From contig JAUVDV010000006.1 in NCBI GenBank assembly GCA_030595125.1, positions 24,708 to 88,707 on the forward strand: DNA of 64,000 bases, written 5' to 3'. A model generated the notes under the pieces. That model made no database searches and was not told the origin of the DNA. It was given only the letters and a program-made list of their open reading frames with translations. This document shows, piece by piece, positions 43,801 to 52,635 of this stretch. The position numbers and the translations under genes were made by a program. Numbering within the stretch: the first letter of the stretch is position 1; every line of letters begins with the position of its first letter. The DNA is from Deltaproteobacteria bacterium (lineage in GTDB: Bacteria > Myxococcota_A > Polyangia > JAAYKL01).

Positions 43801-45401
43801 TCGCGATGAAGCTCGGCTGCCCGGGTCGGGTCGAACTTCTCGAAATGAGTTGCGGCGAAGGACAACAGGTCGGCCTTTTCGTCCGGGTTCTTCACGTCAC
43901 CCGCCTGTGAGAGCGCAAGCGAAGCAAGGCTTTCGGGTGTCCGGTCGTGAAGCCTTATAAGCGATGCCAGAGGTCTCTTGTGAACGTGAATCGGGGTCGC
44001 CTCGTTCTTGAGAACCTCCAGCACATTATCCGGCTGGGTTCCGGAGTCGCGCATGACAGCCGCCTGTGCCACCAGGATGTCCCAACGATCCGTCTCCCCC
44101 GTCGCCTTCTTTCCAAGAGATTCAAGCGCCTTGATCGCCGCAGCGTCCTCACCCCGAGTGAGGGCTGCATGGAGACAGCCCAGCGGGTCGGCCTCCGGAT
44201 CCTCGAGTAACGCCGCCTCGTCCTCCTTGTCGACCTCTCGAAGTGCCAGCGCAAGGGCCCTCCCCCGAGGTGTGGTTCGATCCACGTCCTGCGGTATCTC
44301 TCTCTCCCCTGAATCATCGTCAATTGCCGCGAGAAGAGCATTTTCAAAGAGCGCCGCCTTCATTGCATCGGACGACACAAAGTCAACGGCTGCCCCTGCC
44401 GCCTTGACCTCCGCCCCGAAATCGTCGCTCTTCCACCGGGAAACCAAATCGATCTCCCACGAAGATTCCACGGTGGACTCATCTGTCTCCCTCTTGCCGA
44501 GCGACAGAGTATTGACCGCCTTCCTGAATCGATCGACGGCAAAGGTAAATTCTTCAGAACCGGATCCGTCGCGAAGATCTCCGAGTGTCCCCACGGCCTC
44601 GTCAATGGCACCCGTCCGGATCTGCAATCTCACCTTGAGCCACGCCAGCGCCGTCTTGTATTGCTCGTCCGGCGTTATCTTCTCGAGTTGTTCAAGGGCC
44701 GCATCCAGATTTCCGAGGCGCTCTTCCGCCAGAACCAGAGCCATCCGCGCGGCAACTGATACTCCCTCTTGCGGCCAGCGATCGGCTACCACATGCAGAG
44801 ACTCGATCAATTCGTGGTCATCGCCCCGCCTTGCGGCCGGCCCGAGTTTGAGCAAGTGCGGAAGAATGGTGTCGGGGGATTCTCGCACGGCCTCGCGAAG
44901 AGAATCCAGCGCGCCCGCGTCGTTGCCCGACTTGAGATCCACCGCGCTTTTTTCCACAAGCGAAGCAACGGTTTCCGCCGCCAGGCCTGGCACCTCGACG
45001 CTGGCATTTAGCGCCACCACCAGCTTGTCGGACTCCTCACCGCGTCGTGCCAGACGCCGCATGGCTGCCAGAGCCGGGCGATATCCCGGCAGGATCGTGA
45101 GGGCGCCCCCATGACATCTCCACGCTTCTGACGGTCTCTTCGCGTTCCTGTCGAGGAAACGACCCGCCTGGTGAAGACAACCGGCCGCGATCTCGGGCAA
45201 TTTATCAGCGTTCAGCCTGGCATTCTCGACCAGGGCGCCAACTCTTTCACGCACATGGTCCGACACCATTTCGTAATCCGAGTCCATTTCCACAAGGCGC
45301 GTCGGCGGCTCTCCATACACACCAATGGTGGCGATCGTCGAAAAGAACTCCGATTGCCCCAAAATCGTGGGGATGGGGGTCTCTGTGCCGTTTCTATCCA
45401 C
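40854..45401 (-). CDS. giant TPR protein A, 1515 aa
   Basis: A cytoplasmic protein with no signal peptide. From about residue 55 to 1200 it consists of degenerate TPRs, for example ALEQLEKITPDEQYKTALAWL and EEAIHHLMEAAKNVKDPETG. A C-terminal domain of about 300 residues follows and resembles the one in protein B: compare AGFLSAGSL and DHLELRKRMGI with FGLLAAGNL and PYLEIRRTIGL. The start is GTG 45401, overlapping the B stop by 8 bp, with GAGGT 8 bp upstream. It is the third gene of the MshEN/TPR-B/TPR-A set. It probably works as a protein scaffold; no catalytic motif is recognised. ATG at codon 39 is an alternative start. Confidence 0.75.
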   Translation of the reverse strand: MDRNGTETPIPTILGQSEFFSTIATIGVYGEPPTRLVEMDSDYEMVSDHVRERVGALVENARLNADKLPEIAAGCLHQAGRFLDRNAKRPSEAWRCHGGALTILPGYRPALAAMRRLARRGEESDKLVVALNASVEVPGLAAETVASLVEKSAVDLKSGNDAGALDSLREAVRESPDTILPHLLKLGPAARRGDDHELIESLHVVADRWPQEGVSVAARMALVLAEERLGNLDAALEQLEKITPDEQYKTALAWLKVRLQIRTGAIDEAVGTLGDLRDGSGSEEFTFAVDRFRKAVNTLSLGKRETDESTVESSWEIDLVSRWKSDDFGAEVKAAGAAVDFVSSDAMKAALFENALLAAIDDDSGEREIPQDVDRTTPRGRALALALREVDKEDEAALLEDPEADPLGCLHAALTRGEDAAAIKALESLGKKATGETDRWDILVAQAAVMRDSGTQPDNVLEVLKNEATPIHVHKRPLASLIRLHDRTPESLASLALSQAGDVKNPDEKADLLSFAATHFEKFDPTRAAELHREALSLCPTCLMALSALEREGNDHATMAIALAAAAESSIDERDRAVSFIKSGAHYLASGSGSAALESFIKALKVAPGDEELRDSILRLAACHPEILEDTSLLQPQDLESFSLEGLLSLGALASGLDAVAATRLFGKAIEMDPEDPIALVGFTESALKSGRRSEESSRLLSLLRDASTPQEEAWVYLRIAQVDERYGEDVGAAMLSLMTLEEKLPGHRPTLGRLAMYYARQKRVQDLARIANALSSSLNDDEDATSAAMVAWRESSIDIEALRTAVSRQPTSVLHLAYLEARTEDIGERRACLEGIVRQLGESVVHGSRLADLLEEGGEAQAALELRRQALENCPDSLLDLLGMERIQEREQDYPALVETLIRIAGTSNVKEYQIAKLLAAARITQEQMNDSPRAAELCLEVLQKDPVNEEAFDRGKAILDNAGDSIMMGRLLSARVEGVIDPAQKHQLLIDIANTKLKDNDREGAKASLVQALSLFPSDLATHRWMASLRMQDEEWEEAIHHLMEAAKNVKDPETGMEVFYDLGVLYMDRSERKDLAEKSFVKVLGWSRDHFPAMERLGVLYVMMGNWGRAAQALERVIMLATDPSVKTAKMVDLARVLENNLNRSKDAERVVSEARRIDPLDIRPVEYLAGMYTRQNDPMALNVLLDQALTMQAAAIVKNPDSGVLYSNMLFVLTMKSQDEVASLAAAAMGIVGAEPTEHSKTASVESTWTLGSRISDPVVEGYICPKQVPIGMRATLQAIEEPVAKLFGFSLKQLGLGRDARVDRKLPLPSAITDLATAFGIKPEPVVYAGDDNDIRVIPGSPFAVIVPAHVVGSTEDAVVRFAAAFAVASIRWGISLATILTEQQLQQTIGGLVKLFVPDFKPAGLDPSVLVSVSKNLDSVLSAKIKAIVQPFAFDCAKVVELGDVRENIITMSHRAGFLSAGSLTGSVEALRAIAGNPSAPIDQLPVVGRMMSFIFSKDHLELRKRMGI

Positions 45402-48400
45402 TGCTGTTTACCTCGCTCAACCCGATAGTTCGTCTTATCTCCAGGTACGGACCACAAAGCGCGAATCTCATCAACTCCGTGCATCTAGGCACCTTCGAGA
45501 GTACATCGCTCGCATTTTCGGCAAGTCGCCTCAACCCTGCCGGGCCTGCCGATTCCTCCACCATCAGGGGTATGACCTCTGCGAGATTTCCCGCCGCCAG
45601 CAAGCCGAATCTGTCCGCCGAATAGGACGTCGACGCGACCCATGCCCGAATCTCCTGAGCGCTACAGTGCAGGAGCGCAGTGCACGGATTTACCAGTTCC
45701 TTGCGTATCTTCCTGGACAGCGCCTTCTTGGCCTTGACGACCAGATCCATATCCGTGGGAATCGGTAGTTTCACATCCTCTCCGAGTGTCGCGGCGGTGA
45801 GCGCGAGAAACCATCGAATCGGCGTCGCTGTATCACCCTCCTCGAAGGCGCCCAATCCGAACATGGAACGACAGAAGTTCCGGGCGATGAAGAAACGCGC
45901 GCTGATAATATCAAGGTTGGAAAGATCGTCATTGACCGCCACGGCCGGGATCGACGCCGGAAGCGGGCTGGATCCTCGGGGATCCTGACCCACACGATGA
46001 ACTTCGAACTTCTTGACCCCGAGCAGGGTTGCCCATTGCGCGAGCCATTTCTGAACCTGATCGGCGCCCTTCTTCTTGACCAGAGTCGAGCGACCGAAAT
46101 CCGGAATGTGCCCGGAACGCGAGTACACCTCTGCGGTCACCGGAGCGGCGGTGAGGGCGATAGCGGCAATCGGTTGACTTCGCTCGCCATCGTACCGAAG
46201 TATCTTTATCACCTCGGACGGATCGGGATACTCCCTGGGCACGTACGCAGAAGAAAGTCCCAATCCCTCGGGGATCCCTCCCAGAACTACCATTCCCTCA
46301 CCGCAAATCGCAGCCTGATCCTCCTTGTACAGAAGGCCTGACACCTCCTTGAGGTCGGTGATGGATTTCAGGTCGACGGGGTTGGCGTCGAGCTTGCTTA
46401 TCAGATTTTTCTGTGCGGCGTGGAGGACCCGCTGTGCGTCCGACTCGTCCCGGAGATTCAGGGTCAGCTTGATCGCATCCACGGCGGACGGATTGGCCTG
46501 CAACGCCATGTTGATGACCTCCGACGCGCCGTCGGGATCGAACATCTTCTCGAGGAAAATATTTGCCTGTTCAGTTAGAATCTCCGCCCTTTTTTCGGGG
46601 TCGGTAACCATCTGAGCAAGTCTCGCAAGGGCCTCCGTCGCCTCATCCCACATTTCCTGGTCGCTCGCGATCCTTGCTATGTGTCTCTCGGTCTGTGGGT
46701 GCCGGTCCCCTTCTTTCAGGAGGTCGGTCAGCACCTCGATCGCCTGCTGTGGATCATTCTGATCATCAAACAACACATCGGCCGCCCGCCAGACCATAGT
46801 GCGCTTCTCTTCAGGATCCTGACAGATGAACGTGAACTCCATCATCGTTCCGACGGCATCCTCGAACTCCTTGTTGCCCAACAGGAGGTCGATTTTGGTT
46901 CGGTAGGAGGTGAGGTGATCGGGCTTGAGATCCAGTATTTTCTCCACCGCCTCCAGGGCCCCCTCCATGTCGTCCACGGCGAAAAACCTGTCCGCCTGCT
47001 CCTCGTACAATTCCACCAGGGAGTCCACATCCTGCTCGGCGCCGATCCTCTCCTCTATCTGTTGCACGAGCGCATCGTCATCGCGCTGCTCGCGCAGAAT
47101 GACCGTAAGGATCTCATGCGCCGCATCGTGGTTGGCGGATCGCTTGACCGCTTCACGGGCGATTACCTCGGCTCCCTTGGGATCATCGAGATGCGTGAAC
47201 ATGATGCTTGCGGCCCTGGCCAGCTGGGTCGCCTTTTCCTGCGGGGACGTGTAGTAACCCGCCAGCTTCCCGTGAGCATCCGCACTATCCGCGAATTGTT
47301 CCGCGTCGAACGCCACACGCGCCAATGACTCCAGAAGTCCCGGATGATCAGGATGCCTTTCCAGCCCCTTCTTCAAACTTGAAACCGCAGCCTCGAGATC
47401 TTCTTTGTCCACATACGCCGCAGCCAGGCAAAGGATCCAATCGGCCCATTCATCGAGATCTTCATCTTCGCACAGCGCAACACACTTTCCGTAGATGTCG
47501 ATGCGATGATCCGGATCTGCGTCGTCGGAAAGGCGATCCGCCACAATCCAGACAGCCTCCGGCGCTTCGAAATCGGTTTCCTCCAATTTGCCGTCGGCGT
47601 TTATGTCCTTGTCCATCAACAACGAGGCTATCTTGCAGGCGCCGGCCACGGCTCCGGGTACCGACGTCGCCGCTTCGAAACTCTCCTGAGCGCCCGACGG
47701 GCGTCCGGGATCGTCACCGAGAATGACACTCCACAGTTTACCGATTGCCTCGGGTATCTGATCGTTGTCGAGGATCTCCGCAAGCACCGCGTTTCCACTG
47801 GTGGCGCGGCTTGACTCGAGCAACTCGCAGAACCATAGATCCGCAAGCCCGACATCCCCCTGCGAGAGTTGCTCTTCCAGCAGCCGCACCAGCGACTGCA
47901 CATCTCCCTTGGTATGATACGCCAGATCCAGATACAGCCCCGCTGTCCGGCACATCGGACCATCCAGACTCACCTGGGCGCTCTGAAGATAAGCTATTGC
48001 ATCATCGTTTGCACCGAGCGCAAAGAGTTGGATTTCACCGCAAAGCAGGTCCAGCCTTCCTCGCTCGTCCGGCATAACCTGAGCGATGCTCCGCAGGTGG
48101 TCAAGAACCTGGTTCCAGTCGAGCAACCGTGTAGCAACTCGAACCATGGACCACAGAACCGCGATATTCTCCGGGTCCTGGGAAATGAGCTCTTGCAAGC
48201 TATCGGCGACCGCCGCCGGCTCCCTGAGCACAAACTCCAATATCATGGAGCGTTCGTGGAGCGCCATGACGCCTTTGTCAGGATCCTCCGACTCCGCAGA
48301 TACGACCGCCAGATGCTCCACCAGATCCCGCCACTTGCCCATGCGACGAAGCAGACGGGCAACCTGCCTGTCCACGCCGGAAGAATCGGACAGGCTTTCC

Positions 48401-49923
48401 CTCGCGTGGGCACACAGTTGAAGGGCCCTTTCCAGATCACCCTTGTCTTCCGCTGCCAGCGCCGCTATCGCCGTGAGATCAGCCTCGAAGTCGGGCGACT
48501 CGACGGTATCTGCCCAGTCGAGATACGCGGATGATTCGCATCGTCCCGGCCCAGTCACCGCTTCGACCACCTTTGCCCAGCTCTCGCCGAACTGACGGTC
48601 CTGCGCGGTAGGCCACTGGACACCCGGATCCGTTGATTCTTGAACTATCAGGCCTGCCACGGGTAGATAGCTATCGGACTCGATCAGCTGTGCGGCAACG
48701 TCCGGCGCTTTGGGATGTGCGGGGTTGGCGAGAAGCCACCTTGCGGGATCTCTTGGATCCTCATCTGTGTCTGCCCGACCTTTCCCCTCGCCGGCAACCT
48801 CCACCAATACTCCGTACAACAGGGAAGATCCGATACGCTCAACTTCCCTGATGAAGTCTGCCACGAGATCTTTCCTGCCCGAAGCGAGCGCGACCTCCGC
48901 CTTCCATACATCGGAAGCACCGTAGGGAATGGCGTCCAGCGCCTCTTTGAAACGGCCCATCACCTGCAGCAATCGAGCTCGCTCCATCGCCAAAAAGACA
49001 TTGTCCGAAAAAAGCTCAGCGGCGCGATTCAGCACCTCTAGCGCGCCATCTGGGTCGTTGAGCCGGCGTTCCTTTACGATCGCAAGAAGCCAGTAGAAAC
49101 CCGCAGCATAACGCTCTCCCCTGCCGAAACCGTCAAAGACGTGACCGGCCGGTCTCCCAGAAACGGGCTCGGGGATGGGCTCGAGGGCCACTATCGCCAT
49201 GATCTCCAGGGCGCGCGCATGCACGTCCCAGACGCCCAACTCGCCACTCACCCTGAACACCTCGTTCACCGACGTCCAGCAGGGAGCGGGAAGATCGAGA
49301 ATTTGGAGCAACAACTCAGAAAGGTCCCCGGCCTCATCCCCCATCCTCCTGCGAACCGCGATCTGCTCGACGAGGAGAGTCGATTCCCACACAGGATCCG
49401 TGGTTGCTTGCGCCATAGTCTTCAGGCAGGACAGCACACCGGGATCATCATCCGAAGCGAGCGCTTCGATGAGATCTCTCCAGAGGATGCCGCGATTCTC
49501 GGGATCGGCCAGTCGGGCCGCCTCCAGGCCAATCCGAGCCCCTTGCGGATCGTCGAGCAACTGCTGCCGCATGTGCGCAATATCCAGATGGCATGCGACG
49601 ATATCTTTGGGCCGATCCAGAAACAGGATCAACCTTTCGAGGGCCTCGACCTGTGTTCCGGAGTCCCGGCCTGTCGACGCGCGCAGCGCGTCCCATACGA
49701 TATCCGCCGACTGGCTCTCTATCTGGAGAGCGGCATCGATCTGCTGCGCTGCCTCCCGTGCCCTGTCCTGACGATCGAAGAGCACCCTGAACAGGGCGTG
49801 CCTAAGGCGCGAGACGACCTGCGGATCCTCAGCCGTCTCCAGCTCCCTCACAAGCCAGGAAACGATCCCTGCCCAATATCCAGCTGCGTCGTTGTCAGAA
49901 ACGGCGTTCATATCCTCAATCAA
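45394..49923 (-). CDS. giant TPR protein B, 1509 aa
   Basis: A cytoplasmic, strongly acidic TPR protein. Helical repeats run from about residue 15 to 1200 (for example DLEAAVSSLKKGLERHPDHPGLLESLARVAFD and DMEGALEAVEKILDLKPDHL). A C-terminal domain of about 300 residues is related to that of protein A. The start is taken as TTG 49923, overlapping the upstream stop by 8 bp with AGGT 8 bp before it, the same layout as the B/A junction; ATG 49911 is the alternative. The tandem arrangement, near-identical length and shared C-terminus indicate ancient duplication. The repeats have diverged beyond easy alignment. Function unknown; a protein-interaction scaffold is likely. Confidence 0.75.
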   Translation of the reverse strand: MIEDMNAVSDNDAAGYWAGIVSWLVRELETAEDPQVVSRLRHALFRVLFDRQDRAREAAQQIDAALQIESQSADIVWDALRASTGRDSGTQVEALERLILFLDRPKDIVACHLDIAHMRQQLLDDPQGARIGLEAARLADPENRGILWRDLIEALASDDDPGVLSCLKTMAQATTDPVWESTLLVEQIAVRRRMGDEAGDLSELLLQILDLPAPCWTSVNEVFRVSGELGVWDVHARALEIMAIVALEPIPEPVSGRPAGHVFDGFGRGERYAAGFYWLLAIVKERRLNDPDGALEVLNRAAELFSDNVFLAMERARLLQVMGRFKEALDAIPYGASDVWKAEVALASGRKDLVADFIREVERIGSSLLYGVLVEVAGEGKGRADTDEDPRDPARWLLANPAHPKAPDVAAQLIESDSYLPVAGLIVQESTDPGVQWPTAQDRQFGESWAKVVEAVTGPGRCESSAYLDWADTVESPDFEADLTAIAALAAEDKGDLERALQLCAHARESLSDSSGVDRQVARLLRRMGKWRDLVEHLAVVSAESEDPDKGVMALHERSMILEFVLREPAAVADSLQELISQDPENIAVLWSMVRVATRLLDWNQVLDHLRSIAQVMPDERGRLDLLCGEIQLFALGANDDAIAYLQSAQVSLDGPMCRTAGLYLDLAYHTKGDVQSLVRLLEEQLSQGDVGLADLWFCELLESSRATSGNAVLAEILDNDQIPEAIGKLWSVILGDDPGRPSGAQESFEAATSVPGAVAGACKIASLLMDKDINADGKLEETDFEAPEAVWIVADRLSDDADPDHRIDIYGKCVALCEDEDLDEWADWILCLAAAYVDKEDLEAAVSSLKKGLERHPDHPGLLESLARVAFDAEQFADSADAHGKLAGYYTSPQEKATQLARAASIMFTHLDDPKGAEVIAREAVKRSANHDAAHEILTVILREQRDDDALVQQIEERIGAEQDVDSLVELYEEQADRFFAVDDMEGALEAVEKILDLKPDHLTSYRTKIDLLLGNKEFEDAVGTMMEFTFICQDPEEKRTMVWRAADVLFDDQNDPQQAIEVLTDLLKEGDRHPQTERHIARIASDQEMWDEATEALARLAQMVTDPEKRAEILTEQANIFLEKMFDPDGASEVINMALQANPSAVDAIKLTLNLRDESDAQRVLHAAQKNLISKLDANPVDLKSITDLKEVSGLLYKEDQAAICGEGMVVLGGIPEGLGLSSAYVPREYPDPSEVIKILRYDGERSQPIAAIALTAAPVTAEVYSRSGHIPDFGRSTLVKKKGADQVQKWLAQWATLLGVKKFEVHRVGQDPRGSSPLPASIPAVAVNDDLSNLDIISARFFIARNFCRSMFGLGAFEEGDTATPIRWFLALTAATLGEDVKLPIPTDMDLVVKAKKALSRKIRKELVNPCTALLHCSAQEIRAWVASTSYSADRFGLLAAGNLAEVIPLMVEESAGPAGLRRLAENASDVLSKVPRCTELMRFALCGPYLEIRRTIGLSEVNSSG

Positions 49924-52573
49924 CTTCCACTACCTGATTCAGGGCGCGCCCCTCGCGCTCCCACCATTGAAGGCACCTTCTCTTCAACTCGCGGCGCTGC
50001 TTGTGATCTAGAGGTTCCCGGGGCCACTCGACCGCTCCATCGACCATCTTGTGTAGATCTTCCAACGCCGCCCTTCTGATATCCTCGATCCGGTGATTGA
50101 GCGCGCCCACGGCCCACTCGATGCGATGCTTGCGTTTGTTGGCCTGCCACCAGGACAACCATCGCCGCTCGGAAAAACCGAAATCGGTAAAAGTTATTTT
50201 CACAAGAGATCTCTGACAACGCTCCGCGAGAATACCGTCAACAGAACCGAGCATCTCGGACAGTGCCGGAATTGACACCGGATCGCGAAGCTCACCGAGA
50301 GCCTCCGCCGCCAATCTTTTCTTTTCAAGGGTAGACGTGGAACTGGTCAGAACCGAGGCCACGTCCTTGACAGACCAGCGGTACTCGGGGAAAGACGCAA
50401 GGTCTTTCATCACATCGATGGACAGGGCCCTTATCTGCCTGTCGTTATCAAAGATCCGTTTTGCCAGACCGGGCAACGCCTCGGGCATGGAGATCTCCGT
50501 AAGCAGAAACACAGTGTAAAAACGCACCTCGGAATCCAGGCTGTCCAGCAGCGGCAACAAATGCGCTGTGGCGGATCTCCCGAACATCAATATCGTCCGC
50601 AGCAAAGAACCGTGCTGGCCCACTCGCCGCAATTTGCTGGTCCCCTGGTAGCGGTCGAAGTTCAACGGCCCGGGGAAATGCGGGATAAGAGCTCGCAGGG
50701 CATCGTCCCCGATCCCGACAAGCAGCCCGGTGGCGGCATCGTCGAACGGCCCCGAAGAGAGCACACGCTCCACCAACCTGTCTACCTCCTCGCGCATGTC
50801 CACCTGTACGGACGAGGGAACCGACGACGGAAGGTTATCCACATCAACCACCCGCGTGGACTGGTCGATGGGATCGGTTTCCACGTCCATCACTTTTTTG
50901 GGCTCTTCGAACCGCATGGGATCTTCGGAGGCGAGTTCTGTGGAAACAACATTCCTGCTATCAATCACTTCCACCCGCTTCACCATGTCCGGATCGGGAT
51001 CGGGCGGCACCGATTTGGGCGCAATATCGTTCGCATCACGTGGCGCCTCAGTAACTCGCTCGGCAAGAGGAGTCGGCACCTTGGGCTCGGCGGGAGTGGA
51101 GATCATCTTCGCGGGCGCTATCATGACGACCGCCTTTTCCGGCTCGCTTTTTTCCGGCTCGCTCTTTATTTCGGGCGCGCTTGTGCTGGTCGCCCATCCG
51201 GAAAAATCCTTCTTCGCGGGCTCCACCTTGACAGGAGCCGCCTGCGCCTTGACGGAAGCCGTCTGCACCTTGCCCTCGTCGGAACTCTTGGTTTTCTCGT
51301 ATTGGCTGTACTTCTGCTCCAGCAGAATTCTCTCGAAGGCCTGCCCCACGTTCCTTCCAAAATCGGCGATCTTGGTGATCCTGTTGGCGCGGACACCATT
51401 CTGACCGGAATCTCCATAAAGCATCATGATCACGCGTCCGCGTAAAAAAATTGGTATTACCGCGCAGCTCTTCGGCGCATCGCGCCGAAGCGAAGAGAGC
51501 AGATCCACGTCGGTTTGCGTGACCCCGGCGGGCCCGAGATGGAACCCCTGGGTTTCGAACACATTCTGGAACATTCCATCCTGATCGAGCGGCACACGGA
51601 CATGACTCGCAGGTTGCGGCCCTTTCCCTCGAAAAACCTGCATACGTCCCTCGGCGATCTTGCCGTGAACCAGCATCAACGCAGTGAACTCAAAGGCCTG
51701 ACTGGCGAAGGAGAAAAAAACATCTAATATCTCGTCCCGACTCTTGGCAGCCCCTACTAACTCCTTCGCCCTGGAAAAACTGAGCTTCGGGGGCGCAGAA
51801 ACCGGCTTCTCCTCCCGGAGCTTCCTGGTTTGCCTGGTCGTATCAAAGGCACGACCCAGCTCCACGACCTTCCGGGTGCTCTCCTTTGAACCGGTGATGA
51901 ACTTCATGGTGGATTCGTCGGGACGCAGCGTCTCGTTCTTGGATTCGACTACAAACACGGGCTCCTGGCAGGTCGCCGCATCCCAGCCTTCCTCTTCGTC
52001 AACCGGAACTGCGAAATCTGCCCCGGGCTCGGACGATTCAGAGGCGATCGGACCAGGATCATCCATGGGTTCGGGCACCAGCGGAGGCTGATCCGGCACG
52101 AACTCGGGAACCAGCTTCTTCTGTATCGCGGCCAACCTCGCCACCATGGGAATACCGTAAAAACGATTGAGGGCCATCGCAAGACGGAACTCCAGAACCA
52201 GATTCGGCTCGATCTTCATCCCGAGCAACTGGGAAATTTCATCGATGGTTCCCCGGGGAACGGGACCGGAAGCGACCACTGTTACGACGTTGTCTTTGGT
52301 ACGTACTGGTATCACGCGCCGTTCGGTGGCGACTTTCCAGGGCAACATCTCGATGATGCTCGGCTTTGTTGAAAGCAAGTATTCCGAAGGAAAAACGGGG
52401 AGTCTCACGACGCGGCCGAGGTATTTGGAGAGGACCACCTCATCGACGAGGTTCATCTCTAAAAGGTTCGTGGCAAAGTCACCGCCGTGGATCACCTGAC
52501 GTTGTAGAATTTGCTCCACGTGGGTCACGCTCAGGATTAGATCTTGAACCAATAGTGAGCTTAGCGCTGACAT
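49916..52573 (-). CDS. MshEN/GAF-like/HEAT scaffold protein, 885 aa
   Basis: Residues about 1-155 resemble the MshEN domain that precedes type II secretion/type IV pilus ATPases (LSSLLVQDLILSVTHVEQILQRQ, NLVDEVVLSKYLGRVVRLP, IPVRTKDNVVTVV). No ATPase follows. A GAF-like sensor domain covers about 265-430 (AKSRDEILDVFFSFASQ... AVIPIFLRGRVIMMLYGD). A long Pro/Ala/Lys/Glu-rich disordered linker (about 435-600) leads to HEAT-like repeats (about 620-860, DAATGLLVGIGDDALRALIP, SLDSEVRFYTVFLLTEISMPEALPG, LAAEALGELRDPVSIPALSEML). It heads the transcription unit with both TPR giants. MshEN domains can bind cyclic-di-GMP, so a nucleotide-sensing scaffold is possible. No clear ribosome site. Confidence 0.7.
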   Translation of the reverse strand: MSALSSLLVQDLILSVTHVEQILQRQVIHGGDFATNLLEMNLVDEVVLSKYLGRVVRLPVFPSEYLLSTKPSIIEMLPWKVATERRVIPVRTKDNVVTVVASGPVPRGTIDEISQLLGMKIEPNLVLEFRLAMALNRFYGIPMVARLAAIQKKLVPEFVPDQPPLVPEPMDDPGPIASESSEPGADFAVPVDEEEGWDAATCQEPVFVVESKNETLRPDESTMKFITGSKESTRKVVELGRAFDTTRQTRKLREEKPVSAPPKLSFSRAKELVGAAKSRDEILDVFFSFASQAFEFTALMLVHGKIAEGRMQVFRGKGPQPASHVRVPLDQDGMFQNVFETQGFHLGPAGVTQTDVDLLSSLRRDAPKSCAVIPIFLRGRVIMMLYGDSGQNGVRANRITKIADFGRNVGQAFERILLEQKYSQYEKTKSSDEGKVQTASVKAQAAPVKVEPAKKDFSGWATSTSAPEIKSEPEKSEPEKAVVMIAPAKMISTPAEPKVPTPLAERVTEAPRDANDIAPKSVPPDPDPDMVKRVEVIDSRNVVSTELASEDPMRFEEPKKVMDVETDPIDQSTRVVDVDNLPSSVPSSVQVDMREEVDRLVERVLSSGPFDDAATGLLVGIGDDALRALIPHFPGPLNFDRYQGTSKLRRVGQHGSLLRTILMFGRSATAHLLPLLDSLDSEVRFYTVFLLTEISMPEALPGLAKRIFDNDRQIRALSIDVMKDLASFPEYRWSVKDVASVLTSSTSTLEKKRLAAEALGELRDPVSIPALSEMLGSVDGILAERCQRSLVKITFTDFGFSERRWLSWWQANKRKHRIEWAVGALNHRIEDIRRAALEDLHKMVDGAVEWPREPLDHKQRRELKRRCLQWWEREGRALNQVVEVD

Positions 52574-52635
52574 CGAAATTTTAGCTTATAGTACTGAAAT
52601 GTTTTTGCTACTTGCTTTTTTAAAAGAAAAGCCGC
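52574..52635 (-). other. 62-bp gap between rsmE and the MshEN gene
   Basis: This AT-rich gap is the only break between the TPR-C/prmA/rsmE group and the MshEN/TPR-B/TPR-A group. On the minus strand it contains GCTTTT...AAAAGC, a possible short hairpin, and a TATAAG -10-like hexamer without a matching -35. It could be a weak terminator plus an internal promoter, or it could be read through. Confidence 0.35.
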
